DNA of 64,000 nt from Panorpa germanica (Eukaryota; Arthropoda; Insecta; Mecoptera; Panorpidae), in contig OY783207.1 in assembly GCA_963678705.1 (NCBI GenBank), forward strand, positions 9,424,001 through 9,488,000, in the 5' to 3' direction. This document shows positions 24,643 to 36,166 of the stretch, piece after piece. Position numbers and translations under genes: made by a program. How positions within the stretch are numbered: position 1 is the first letter of the stretch; the number at the start of each line of letters is the position of its first letter. The notes beneath the pieces were generated by a model that saw nothing but the letters and a program-made list of their open reading frames with translations, was not told the origin of the DNA and searched no databases.

Positions 24643-25396
24643 TTGTCATATATAAAATAGTATTTGTTATTTTTAAAATTAATGATCTTAAGCTTTCTAT
24701 AATAAAAATATTGATAAACATATGAACAAGCTTGCAAACACGCATCGAACATCATTTTTCATTTTAATGCAGCTCTAATTAACCCTTATGAATAGTGTCC
24801 AACCCAAGAAACACCCGCCCGAGCCCGACATGTGCAACAACCACATTGTAAAATAGTTAATCACGTGAAAAAACGGAACACATTTCTAGACATTATTGAT
24901 GCACAATAAACTCGACCTTATTTTATGACAACTGACCATTCTAACAATGTTACAATAAAAGCAAACACCCTGTTCACGCCTGCGTTTAACACTGTTTGTC
25001 CAATGTGGTCAAAAAGTTGCCTGAATGGCCAATTGACAGGATAACAATAAAATGAATGGGAATAATCATGTCAATGGTGCAGCATGTGTTTGTTTGTGTT
25101 TGAAAAAGTATAAAAATATAAACAATGTTTTTGAGATCAAGCTGAAAAAAGTTATATACATGTTACTTCATGGCAATTTCATGGCATACCGCTAGGAAAG
25201 AAACGCTGCCCAATTTGGAAGTGGACGTGACATTTTATTGTATTGCGAGAATTGAGCTCCTTGGGGAAAGGACTGCTATTAGGTTATAACAGAGTAAGAA
25301 GAAATATTTTTTAAGATGCCACTAGATGAAAACAATTGTCGTATTTTACCATCATTACATCCTACAAGTGGTTGCGATACAACAAGTATATTAAGG
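24643..25396. other. Intergenic DNA, nothing recognised
   Basis: No frame or repeat stands out on either strand. Confidence 0.4.
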
Positions 25397-25545
25397 TCGA
25401 CTGATTGCAAACGCGAGCCCCGAATCTGCCCGAACCGAATGAGAATAAAACTGTCTTGTTAGTGAAAGAACGCACGTGTATACAAGTGAGAGAACACACA
25501 CGGCACAAACGAAACTAAACTGATTTGAAATTGGTTTCGAGCACG
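25397..25545 (-). mobile_element. Harbinger-like MITE P, degraded inverted copy
   Basis: Matches the reverse complement of 17,395-17,545, sharing 'CCCGAATCTGCCCGAAC' and 'ACACGGCAC', but both terminal repeats have been lost or mutated. Confidence 0.65.
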
Positions 25546-27086
25546 TTTTGAGCGACTGTGTTTCTTGGTCGCAGCACAATTATGTTGCATGCTATTGAAG
25601 GTGAACATCATGAGTAGAGTAACTATTACTATTCAAATACTATTCAAAAGTGTTTAAATACACACATACATACAAATACCTCAGAATGCGACACAAAAAT
25701 AAAATCGATAAAAGATCGTTTTCTTTTTTGGGTTAGTGTCTTTTTTTATATAAAGACTTCGATTTTTTTCTTTGAATCGATTAAAAAATCGATCTTTTTT
25801 TAAGAAGAATCGCCATCCCTACAAAGTACATTTTGCTTATTATCACCCCCAAAAACAAATTGTAAACCCATGTATTATTTAATATAATATATTTTATATA
25901 ACGTTACGCTTTGTTACTTACCGAAGTTTAACATAATACTGTTACATGAAATTGATATGTCGAAATATAACTTATGTTATGTAACCTTACATTATATTAA
26001 CTTAAAAAAAAATTTGTAAAGGATAATACATTTTTATGTTTAGCAGGAAACAGTATTTTGCAAGTGGGGTTTACACTTCCTTGTTTACCACAAGATAAGT
26101 CCAAGGTTCTTTTTGTATAATTTCACTTATTGTATGCATAACAATGAAGTACCTTATACCCAAAAGTGTTAAAAATTGCTTTATAAATAAGAAGTACATA
26201 GGATTGCGAAAGTCTGCTTAAAGAATTCATGTCATCTTATTATTATATTTTAAGATGCATAATAATATTTATGATGCTTCAATAATACTTTCAAAAGAAA
26301 AAAAACATTGTCATAATTGTTAAAAATTGTGAGAAATTGGAAATAAATTGAATAGGACGCCTAAAATGACACATTTCCTTTGTCAAACAATCGCATTAAG
26401 CATGCTACATTGACTGAAAAAGCACATTGACAATAAAGCGTCTGTAACCGCAGATAATCCTTCATTTTTTCAATATTTAAATATACAATAAGCTACAGTT
26501 TCTATAGGTGACCTAAGTGGTCAACTCTTTAAAATAATAATAACAATAACTCTTTAAACATTCATAAATTTGTATACCTCCCTAAAACTAACAAATTGAC
26601 CACCTTGTCGGTCCAGATGCTAATCTTTATAATATAGTTGTCCTTTAGATGAATATCCTTGTCCTACCGGTCCTTTCTAAAAAGCAATTGATTATTTTGT
26701 AGTAGGCTGTATAATGCCACTAATTCTTTTTGAATGCCGAACATAAACTCTTTTTTTTGACCACTTCTCGAAGCGCCCTATGGGTAAGTGGACAATGGAC
26801 ATTTCGGTTCGGTACACAGTTGCGGATGCTTATTGAATTTGTTTACGGGAACTTCGCATCAATACGAAAAAACATACACACATTGAAAACTATGTAAAAC
26901 ATGTAAATTACGATTAGCGGGGAAGCAAGGGTTCAATGGAACGCTTGAGATTATTTTGAGATATTTTTTCTCAGAATCCAAGAAATTAAAATATTAGAAG
27001 ATTTCTTTTTTTTGAAGATTTTTAATAAATTAATATCATTGTAGTCTATATACGTATCGTTAAGTACGCCTCTGGTGTTGATTCTA
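25546..27086. other. AT-rich intergenic DNA, nothing recognised
   Basis: Contains T-rich runs and short 'ATCGATTTTTT' palindromic patches around 25,700-25,800. No supported gene. Confidence 0.45.
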
Positions 27087-27625
27087 GGCCTTCACACGAG
27101 CACGAGACTTTTCTCGACACGTCTCGCTTCTTGTGTCTATTAACTATAAAATTACTAGAAAAATAAACTAACAACAACATAAAGGTGCAACCTTTTTTAT
27201 TACGAAAAAGGTTAGGTCGTACAGTTACGAAATATAAAATCTGGTAAACAAACATCTGTTAAATATTTTATTTAATAATTTTGTAGCCGAACGGAAACGA
27301 ATGTTTTAAGGGAAAATAAATGTGAATATAAATTATTTACAATGCGATTGTTTAAAGACATTTTGCCGCAAAAATGTCGTTGAGTGTAGGTGTTAGTAGT
27401 GTCAACCTGACAAAAAGGCCGAGATTAGATGAAAGTGTTGATGCATTAAGTGAAATTGAACCAGTTGATCAACTGTGTATAAAGAAAAATTCGTCAAAGT
27501 ATAAATATTTTTTTAAATTTGTTACAATTAATGGTAATATGCTTAGTGTATGAAAAATTTAGAATAAAAAAATAATTAGCCTAAATTTTTGAAACTTTTG
27601 CCTTAGCTCGTCTCGTGTGAAGCCC
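27087..27625 (+). mobile_element. hAT-like element F, copy 2 (SINE-free)
   Basis: About 539 bp bounded by imperfect inverted repeats containing GGCCTTCACACGAG at the left and CTCGTGTGAAGCCC at the right. It carries a short frame starting at about 27,375 (MSLSVGVSSVNLTKRP, then KNSSKYKYFFKFV.INGNM) that ends at a stop just where a BED zinc finger would place its first Cys pair. I infer a deletion derivative that keeps the first codons of a hAT transposase. It preserves the empty site of the SINE at 14.7 kb. Confidence 0.6.
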
Positions 27626-29907
27626 TTAAAACGCCATTCCCACTCACTGTTTTTAATTTTAGTTTAAGGCGTTAACCTTATAATTTTGAACTTGTGAAAT
27701 AATGTGTTATGCATCAGTAATATACATTATTTTGTTATAATTACTTTGTTTATTTAATATAAATTATTGTATTTAATATAATTAATTTTATTTCTTTATA
27801 TTTCAGAAGCTGATCTTACATTTTAGGTAAGAAACTTAAATTCAACATTTACTAAAAAAGGAAGAAAAAGACACAGCCAATTATTTCGCTTATCCCCTAA
27901 ATATATCCATGTACCGCATAAATAAATGTTAAAGCTTTTGCTTCCGACAGAGGTTCAGCTCAGTTTATTAAAGAATTGAAACATCAAACAAGACGCAACA
28001 CTTTTGACAGCCTAAGCTTAAACTACACAAATCGACTACAATGGTCAAGAAAAGGTAAATCCGTCATAAAAAGGGATCAATATTGTTTGCACTCAATTGT
28101 CAATTGACCAATAACAAGCTGCCGGAGTTACTCTTTCCTAGCGTCGAGTTGGATCGCGTCAGATCGGGTCGGATCGGATCGGGTACTATTCACACGTTCA
28201 TTAATCATGGAAAAGTTCTACCCTTTTACCTAATGGCAGAAGGGTAGAATACGGCTAATACGGCGGCAGCTACTCCAATGACTCATGTCGCACCCATCTG
28301 TACGAGGCATTATGCTAACCTTACAAGGCCCTGATAAGGCTTGCCCGGTTCCACTCGGGTCACTGTAACCGACCTATACATATACGCAACTACCTATATA
28401 CGATTGTATATACATATTTAATTACAATAGTACATATATAAATAATTACGTGAAGATAATCTCAGTACAAACTTCATACAAAACATAAGAACATTATTCA
28501 ATACCAATTGGATATTCGATTCCAGTTGGTTTTGGCAGCGGTCACATTCCTTATACTTGATCATGAGTTCCTGTTTCCTTTTCACTCACACTAACGTATA
28601 CATTCATATATAAATTAGTATCTATCTTTATCGCACCTACAGGAAATCTTCTTGTATCTCATATGCTCTCAAAAGTCTCAGTAGTCAGTTATTAGCCAGA
28701 TTCAAGTTACTAGTTAACTTATGTATATGCAGATATTGTATATACCATACTACATTATATACTACTGGCTGCAGGGTATCCGACGTCGACGTACGACTAA
28801 AACCAATTCCGAGTTCAATGAGATTAAATTAAGATTATACTTAAATAATTATTTATTCAATTACCCGCACTTTGCAGATAAAAATGTTGATGCATTTTAG
28901 ATTTAGATTTCAGATTTATTTCAATAAAATATTTGAGTGGGCGAGAGCATTGATGCTTAACAGGACTGCTGTTTTTATAGGATCGAACCACGGACCAAAG
29001 TTATCCCAGCGTATGTATACGCTTCTTTAGTCATGAGTGTTTACGAGCATTACTTATTAGAGCCTTGTTCGGCTCAACCCCAGCAGGAGCATGGTCAGGC
29101 CCTCGTAAGGTTAGCATGAGCAATATTATGTAGTCTAAGTTATAGAAAGTTTGCAATTAAATATGTTTTATGATTATGTTAATGAGTGAAAACGTAGACA
29201 TATCTTCTAAAATAACTGAAAAATAGGTCACAAAACGTTTCCCTAGAACCGCATTTTTGTTGATTGCGGAGAGACCCACCGCGTTGCCTTATTCGACATA
29301 AAACATAAAGAAGCTATAACAATGAATGTAAGCGAAGCCAGGCAAAAGAATTGTAATTTTTTAATCCAGGGTTACCTCGATATAACGGCCCTCTATATAA
29401 CAGATTATGAATTAAATGAACAAAGTTAAACACTGTGGTAGTTTTCACGAGAAGACTTGCTTATGACTTAATATCGTCAATATCTTTTATTCTTTTAATT
29501 ATCCCTTTCACCAATTAGTCCGTTATATCGAAATTTTCTGTTTTTTGCGTAGCAAGGACTTTCGAGCAGCATACATAAGTGCCCTATATTTTGAACTATG
29601 CCACTGATTCAGATTTGACTTAAATGCAAAACGTTAATTTGTAATAAAATTGAACACTAAATTTCGCCTCATTCCAATACAACATTCATTTCGTATGATA
29701 CATACATACAAAAATAGAAAAGATTCAAAAAAAAATGTGACGATTATTATCAAAACAAAATATTTCACATATTATAATAAAATAAAACCCATTCATGTTA
29801 ATAATAATATTATCATTACATCTTATTCTAACATATGGTTAAACTATATAGCATTCTCTCTTTTACTCTTTATTTAAATGTAAGTATATAACAAAATATA
29901 TTCGCGA
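27626..29907. other. Intergenic DNA with short tandem patches
   Basis: At about 28,145-28,185 there is a small tandem run of GGATCGGGTC-like units. At 28,315-28,370 and 29,060-29,110 short GC-rich blocks resemble the repeat at 34.6-35.1 kb (shared words such as CAGGCCCT and CCTGATAAGGC). No gene supported. Confidence 0.4.
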
Positions 29908-30123
29908 GTGAAAGAGCGATCTCTAGCGGTGGCGACCTGTAACTACGAACGCCGCGGCTGGTGGTCGATGTTCAGTGTTCAGTGTTCAGTGGTCGGTGGC
30001 TTGGGCTTCCTTAGAGTTCGTTACCCCTATTACGTCATTAGTTCAATGGCAAATTGTGACCCATATTGGATTTGCGATGTCTGTCGTGTCAGTACACTGG
30101 CGGAAACAAGTTTTAGTAGGTGA
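29908..30123 (+). other. Candidate isolated first exon (unconfirmed)
   Basis: A CpG-richer block carries a 71-codon open frame running into a good 5' splice site (AG|GTGAGTG at 30,120). An in-frame Met at about 30,046 starts MANCDPYWICDVCRVSTLAE, with a Cys-x2-Cys pair. I find no downstream exon in the window that would join to it, and I recognise no family. It could be the first exon of a gene with very long introns, a noncoding RNA exon, or chance. Confidence 0.2.
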
Positions 30124-30481
30124 GTGCGGATATTAATAGATAGCGTACTGTCGTATGTTAGCTTCGGGAAGTAATGAATAGCGAAATTGCCCGATTAGTT
30201 GCTAGGTGCTACTTCGAAGTAATAAGGATGATGACTTACAAAATTACACTAATTTTGTATGTTAAAAGTTATTATATGTATTTCAAATACACGAAAAATT
30301 TACACCAGTTTTTTCACTTTTAACCTATACGCATTAATTAAGAATGCTATAGGCAATTTTACCTTTAATCCGAACCTTGACAATTCTTGATAAAATTCTA
30401 ATTTTTTTTTTTTTTATTTATTTTTAGTGCATCAACTTTTAAAAGTTATTAGCACTTAGCATTTACAATACATAATTGGTA
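30124..30481. other. AT-rich intergenic DNA
   Basis: Nothing recognised apart from a T-tract at about 30,402-30,425. Confidence 0.4.
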
Positions 30482-31078
30482 ATGGGCTTGTGTCCTTTGT
30501 CTTAATTTCTATAAAAGTGTAGAATCTCGAATGTTCAATTATTTTCTAATAACTCCTTATATGTTAAGAGATATTAACAATTAAAAAAGTCATTTTGTCT
30601 CAATAATTATTAAAGAGATTCAACGTTGTACACATTCCAAATGCGTGTGACATCACAACCGCTGCCATCCTTACAGCTCATAAATCTCTGCTATATGTAT
30701 TTATATATCAAAATCTCAAATATTATTTACAGCCATTTCAAGGAACAATAAAATTTCAATATTATGTCTGCCGTAACAGGGTTAAATAAAATAAAAACTT
30801 ATTATTCTTTGACTTGACTTGATTATTTAACTACCAACAGCTACAAAACATTACCACAACACTGACCTACTCAACAAATAACTGACGTTAACATGCATTT
30901 CACGTCATACGAATGACCGACATCTGTAGCGCTAAAACTATAATTCATATTTTTAATTGCTATATCTCCGTCAATATTTAGATATTTAATAAAATAGACA
31001 CGCCAGTACACATTTATTAACATCAATTTCAATCAAAAATTGAAAAATTGACCACTAAAAAATGAGTACACAAGCCCA
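30482..31078 (-). mobile_element. MITE A, full-length inverted copy (copy 2)
   Basis: About 597 bp, inverted relative to 6,644-7,260. The right-end side 'ATGGGCTTGTGTCCT' comes first and the side with 'GACCACTAAAAAATGAG' last. All internal blocks are present. It is the best copy with both ends visible in this orientation. Confidence 0.85.
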
Positions 31079-32633
31079 GTACAAAAGTCCTTTCCCGTCT
31101 TTCTTTATCTCAAAGAAGGACACAGGACAACACTTTAGAAAGAAGGAGTGAACTTTCTAAAAAATAGGTGAATTATTACCCTCTACAAATATATAAATGG
31201 AAACAACATACATATTTGCAAAACTTGTTTCTGCAAATGCGCGGGTCGGTGACACTCTCCAGCAGCACAGTACTCAGCAGCTCAGCGGCCACTTTTAGCG
31301 CTCATCTGGCAAGCCGTGACCCACTAACATGGGAGAGTGCAATCACCCAAGATATGTGACGTCACAACGGTACGGCAGAGGCTGAGGAAACGTAGTACCA
31401 CTGAGCGTATCGTAGAAAGCAAGGCACAAAGAATCAGCATCACCCTTTGCGCGGAAACGCGAACACACTAGAATAGTAAACGCACGCAAAATTAAAATAA
31501 TAACAAATTTAGGAGTGAGATGACATTCAGCACGTGGAGAAAGGGTGAGGCGGCAAATGACACCAACAACAACGTCAAGAAGTTACCATTGACAATCTGG
31601 TTGCAACTTGTTTTGTGTTGTTCCCAGAGTTTCTTGTACAACATGACAACCTTATGAGGATATCCTTATCTAGAACGTATCCATCGAGAAGAACCACTTC
31701 CTTGTACCACGCGGACTCAATATCCGCGTTGGGTGCTACTATTACTACTGACTATGTTATTAGAGACGACTCTTGAATAACGCGCTTACAATCGTCTGGA
31801 AAAATTAAATTAGTGCGCATGTGCAATAATGAATTGAATTGAAACTGTTGATTTTATGTGTTTTTATTCCGTTTAAAAACGCTGACGCTGGTATTCAAAG
31901 TTCTCTCTACGGTACACATCCTATATTATAATGTTCCAAGTGTATATTTATGATCTTATATGTTTGGTAGTGAATTTTGTATGGCAGCGCGAAAACGGCT
32001 TAGTCAATGTTTTTGAAAATTGCCTATTTCGTAGAGAAAAAAATTCTAAGACTTTTGGCGTCCCCTGGATTTCTTCCTGAATTTCCTGGAAACCCGTAAT
32101 TTTGGAAAAACTGGAAAAAAGTGAGCCCTTTTTTGCTGTATTTCTTTTAATTCGTAAAAGATAGAAAGTTGAAATTTTGCATGTGTATTAAGGTATTCAA
32201 TGCTGACATTTCTCAAAAATTACTAACTAAGGAAATTTAATTTCATTACATATATATACACTCGTATCAACTTTAAAACAATGCGTTATGTTATTGAAGA
32301 TCACTATTTCTGTGATCAATTCCTTGCACCTACATTCAATTTTTTAATGTCCTTTTTACTTCAATTTATCTACTGATAATGTCACTTGAACCCTGCAATT
32401 TTTCTTTATGAACCCAGTAAACCTATTTACGTAATATTTATGTAGCAGCATTCTTCTACCTTAAATTATTAGATTACATATCATTGTGCTTAATTACATT
32501 TTGTGATCCTTATTATATCTAACCATTCTTACTCCTTCCAAAAGAAAAATTTAAACAAAATAGAGAAATTTAAACCACTACTGCTTCTCTCTTCCTGCTA
32601 CTCTCCCTCCTGTTTCTACTCGGCCATTCCTTT
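31079..32633. other. Intergenic DNA with a repeat K copy
   Basis: About 31,935-32,130 matches repeat K (left half), including 'CTATTTCGTAGAGAAAAAAA' and 'CCTGGAAACCCGTAATTTTGG'; its first part also matches LAP2 intron 8 (50,222-50,303). A GC-rich block at 31,230-31,400 has no supported frame. Confidence 0.45.
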
Positions 32634-32912
32634 TCACGCTCCTTTCCACATCTTCTCTTCACTGCCTCCCTTTAATAACTGCCCAATATTCTTTTCGCTT
32701 ATTACCTTTTTCTCACATGAAAACTTAATGTGCTCCAGCGTTTGTATCTCCGTCCCACACACCCTGCACATCCTTTTCTTTCTATTTGCCCAGTACATGT
32801 TGCCTTTCTCTTCGTTTCCTAATCTAAATCTTGCGATTCTTCTCATGTTTCTTATGTCTCTTTCTCGTATGTATTCTGGTATCTCCCCTCCCCAATTGTG
32901 TATATTCTCCAT
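32634..32912 (-). pseudogene. Non-LTR retrotransposon C-terminus with CCHC knuckle (J3)
   Basis: A 92-codon minus frame contains RRIARFRLGNEEKGNMYW, then CRVCGTEIQTLEHIKFSC and 'NIGQLLKGGSEEK', the same order as the 22.5-kb copy. It lacks the reverse transcriptase domain and its 3' end. Dead copy of the same family. Confidence 0.75.
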
Positions 32913-34615
32913 TCTTTACTGTTACTGTATATCTCTAACTAATATACATATAAAATGCGTTAAAAAAGAATTAGTTTGTTATAATTAATCTATAATTACA
33001 AATGATGATCGCCAATCAGATGTGCACGACCTCCTGGAGCATTTAATGAAGAGAGTATAGCAGATTACGCGGCAGTGATGTACCATGGCAAATACCTCCG
33101 CGTAACTTTTAACAAATTAAAATTATTTTTAGAATCGGATCGCTAATACGTTGGTTATGCTAGGTTAGTTTTATGTCGTATGTGCGAATAATATTTGTAA
33201 ATTAAAATGACGAAATAATCGACGTCTCTGGTCCCTGTTAACCTGACAATGAAATTTGTACGTGAAGTCACACAGGTCGTAAAACTCTACTAATTTTATT
33301 ATTAGTTTCACATAATTATCTGATTATAATTAATATAATTCAAAACGTAGTCACTACTGTATTGGTTTTATATATCCCCGAATTTATGTATTTACGTATG
33401 CAAGACTTGATTTTCTTTGAGTACCCAGAATTTAAATCATATAAGGTAAGCCAATCCCCACACAACTGTCAATTGGGCAACCTGAATTACAATTCAATTA
33501 GACTTGACCTGCGTTAGTTTTAAATAATCAATTAAAATTTATTTATTTTGAAAATCCATACCACTTTAAATCGCTAATCTAATTTACACATAACTCTTAT
33601 CCTAAACAATTACTATATTAACCAAATAGATCCAATAGTTATATACATAGATGGTTAATTTAAGTCTCACCTTTATTAAACCTTGGTACTTCTACTTACG
33701 GTTTAATATTTACTTAAATCCTAGCTGAAAATATTACCTACTAAATAATAATAATAATAACTACCAACGAATTGTAAATAATCATAGTTCACTAAACTAA
33801 AGAACAATTATAATAATATTATACCTTTTAACTAATTAATTACTACTAATAAGCTCATTTTAGCTTACGTAATGCCAGACAGAGCCAAATTCGTTTGAAG
33901 GAACCCTGAAGGCGCGCCACGTAATGGCATAAGTTACTAAGAATATAATGAAAAAAATTTAATACAAACTTTCATAGTCTTATTCATAGAAAAGTAGAGG
34001 CAACATCATATGAACACATTGATTAAGTGAGAGCAACTGAGATTGCCATGCTTCATTGCTTCGAATGTACCTCTTTGGGTAATACCAATAATAGCATATT
34101 TGAGACTAAAGCCTTCGGTCACTTTTCAATGCTTAATAAATTTTCATTTGACTTTAAAAAATCATTTTTCTAAGTTTGAGGCTTAATTATATACTTTTTA
34201 AAATTAGTTAATTTTGAAATGCTTTTTCTTATAAATATTACTATATTTACTACATTGTAAATTGAAACATTTCTTTATTTTGTTTATAAACAAAACACTA
34301 AAAGAAAGTAGATATACTAAGAATATAATATGTAGATTTAAATGCAACACACTTGTACTACGCCAGCTAGTTAGCCTATCTAATGTTTTGCTGAATCATT
34401 TTCGGGAATGTCTTGCCGATTTAGCCTCTAATTATGGGTCTGTCAAATAAATGGTTTACATGTACCTTATGAATGTATTAGTGAAGAAGTTTAAAACCTT
34501 TTAAAACAGATCTCTCACAATTGATTTTCTTGAAGTTATTACTTTGAAAATGGGAGATAGTTACTTGCATGATAACTAAATCTGCCCGCTATACATTCTA
34601 AAACACATAAAATGA
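32913..34615. other. AT-rich intergenic DNA, nothing recognised
   Basis: Frames are short and without motifs; no repeats linking to other parts of the window were seen. Confidence 0.45.
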
Positions 34616-35110
34616 GACCCAGAGTCCTTAGGCCCTGAGGACTAACCCGATAGGGTTTTAGTCAGGCGTTTGTAAAGCAGACCTGATCGGTATTAAATAA
34701 GGTATTGTCTTATAAGAGCCTTATCGCGTATCCTGATCGGGCCGTACGTAAAAGAGTCTTTGTCAGAATCTGACAAGGAAAACCTTATCAGGACTAACCT
34801 GACAGACTCCTAGTAAGGCGCTCGAGAACTGGCCCGAATGGAAAGTAATAAATTGGGACGTACCCAAAAAGGTCTTTTTCGGGCTCTGGCAACTAATGCC
34901 TTATCAGGACTAACTCATCAAGCTCCTGTCAGGCACTCGAAATGCCGGCCCGATCAGAAAGTGATAAGGAAATATCATAAAATCCTGATCAGGAAGTCAT
35001 GTGATAAGCCTGCTCGGGACGTGCCCGAAAGGGTCATTATTAGACTTTGACAAGGAATGCCTTATTATTAGATCGACAGGATCCTAATCAAAATCCTTCA
35101 GTATATTTTT
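34616..35110 (+). repeat. GC-richer degenerate tandem repeat
   Basis: Three or four diverged units share the order AGGACTAAC, CAGGC/AAGGCGCTCGA, GGCCCGAT, and AAAGTRATAAGG. Unit starts are near 34,632, 34,781 and 34,899, so spacing is irregular (about 149 then 118 bp). It is far richer in G+C than its flanks. Isolated similar words at 28.3 and 29.1 kb suggest a dispersed family. No coding frame spans the units. Confidence 0.5.
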
Positions 35111-35650
35111 CAGTGGAAACATTTCATATACATGTGCATTTAACATTGGTAATGCCGCAGGTTCCCCAACCCTGTATTAGTATTTGTAATTCATCCAAGG
35201 TGAATGCCAGAGTTGTTGCTATGCGAATAACCTCGAGATGAAGGCCTCCAAGCCTGCGGGGTTCTAAGACCTTGGACTCAGCTGGTATTGCCGCGGTGCT
35301 AACGTAAATTACAAATTTCATCAGTTCGCGTGATTATCCAAATATTTACTCTCCAAAAATTTCGCCAATAAAAGTTTTATTTGTTTTATTAAACTAGTTT
35401 GGCACATTTCTTAAACTTGACTTATTTTGAAGTGTTTACTAGTCGTACAAGGTTATGGATTATTATTTGTAAAATGTGATGAAAGTGCGCAAGTTTGGAA
35501 TGTTCAGACGGTGATGGTCAAGGTTAATTGATTATAGAGCGTAAAGCATTCAAGGATCTTTCGTATTTCTATTTGTTTTGATGAAGAAATTTATATCTCT
35601 TTCGCAATTTTTAATTTTATCGCTCGCTAAATATTTTTGGGTATTTTATA
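35111..35650. other. Intergenic DNA, nothing recognised
   Basis: A 65-codon minus frame (35,321-35,124) sits in a GC-balanced patch at the edge of the degenerate repeat; I recognise no domain. Confidence 0.4.
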
Positions 35651-35720
35651 AAGTGGGTTACTAGAACCTCAAATGTTCAATTATTTTTTAATAACTCCAT
35701 ATATTTCAGGAGATATTATT
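35651..35720 (-). mobile_element. MITE A scrap (copy 9)
   Basis: About 70 bp of the right-end region (shared 'AAGTGGGTTACTAGAACCTC' and 'TTTTTAATAACTCC' blocks), interrupted by the next element. Confidence 0.6.
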
Positions 35721-35722
35721 TA

Positions 35723-36166
35723 GTGTCCAAAATGTGTGCGAGAGAGAAAGATATATGTTCCTATTTGTTCTCTATGCACATGCGTCAAAAGTGACAGCTG
35801 TCTAGATATATTAAATATTAATATTTTATTAGGATATAATAAATATTAAATATAAAAAAAAAATTATATTTCTTTAGTTGGTACAAAGCTCATCCACTGT
35901 CGGTAAAACAGTGACCGTTCAGTGAAAACATATACTCATGAACGTCATAGATGACGTTGTAGGAATAACGACCAACATATTTATATATTTTAGTTTATTT
36001 ATATTTATACATATCTACATTACTCTACATCAATATAATGTCATATTTAACAACTGTCACGTATTATATCTAGACAGCTCTGACTTGACAACTGTCACTT
36101 TCGACGCATGTGCATAGAGAACAAATAGGATCATATACCTTTCTCTCTCGCACATATTTTGGACAC
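35723..36166 (+). mobile_element. Long-TIR element G, complete copy
   Basis: A 444-bp element bounded by inverted repeats of about 70 bp. The left arm begins GTGTCCAAAATGTGTGCGAG and the right arm is its inverse, ending CGCACATATTTTGGACAC. Both arms include a 'TTGTTCTCTATGCACATGCG' block. The interior is AT-rich with no frame. Partial copies are at 37,790-38,038 and 58,884-58,952. Superfamily unknown. Confidence 0.75.

Noticed and set aside
28145-28185. GGATCGGGTC run as a CRISPR-like or satellite array
   Set aside because: Only a few 10-bp imperfect units without spacers; simple-sequence expansion is enough to explain it.
30479-31081. GTA as a 3-bp target duplication of MITE A
   Set aside because: Seen at this copy only; other full copies do not show matching flanking triplets, so it may be chance.
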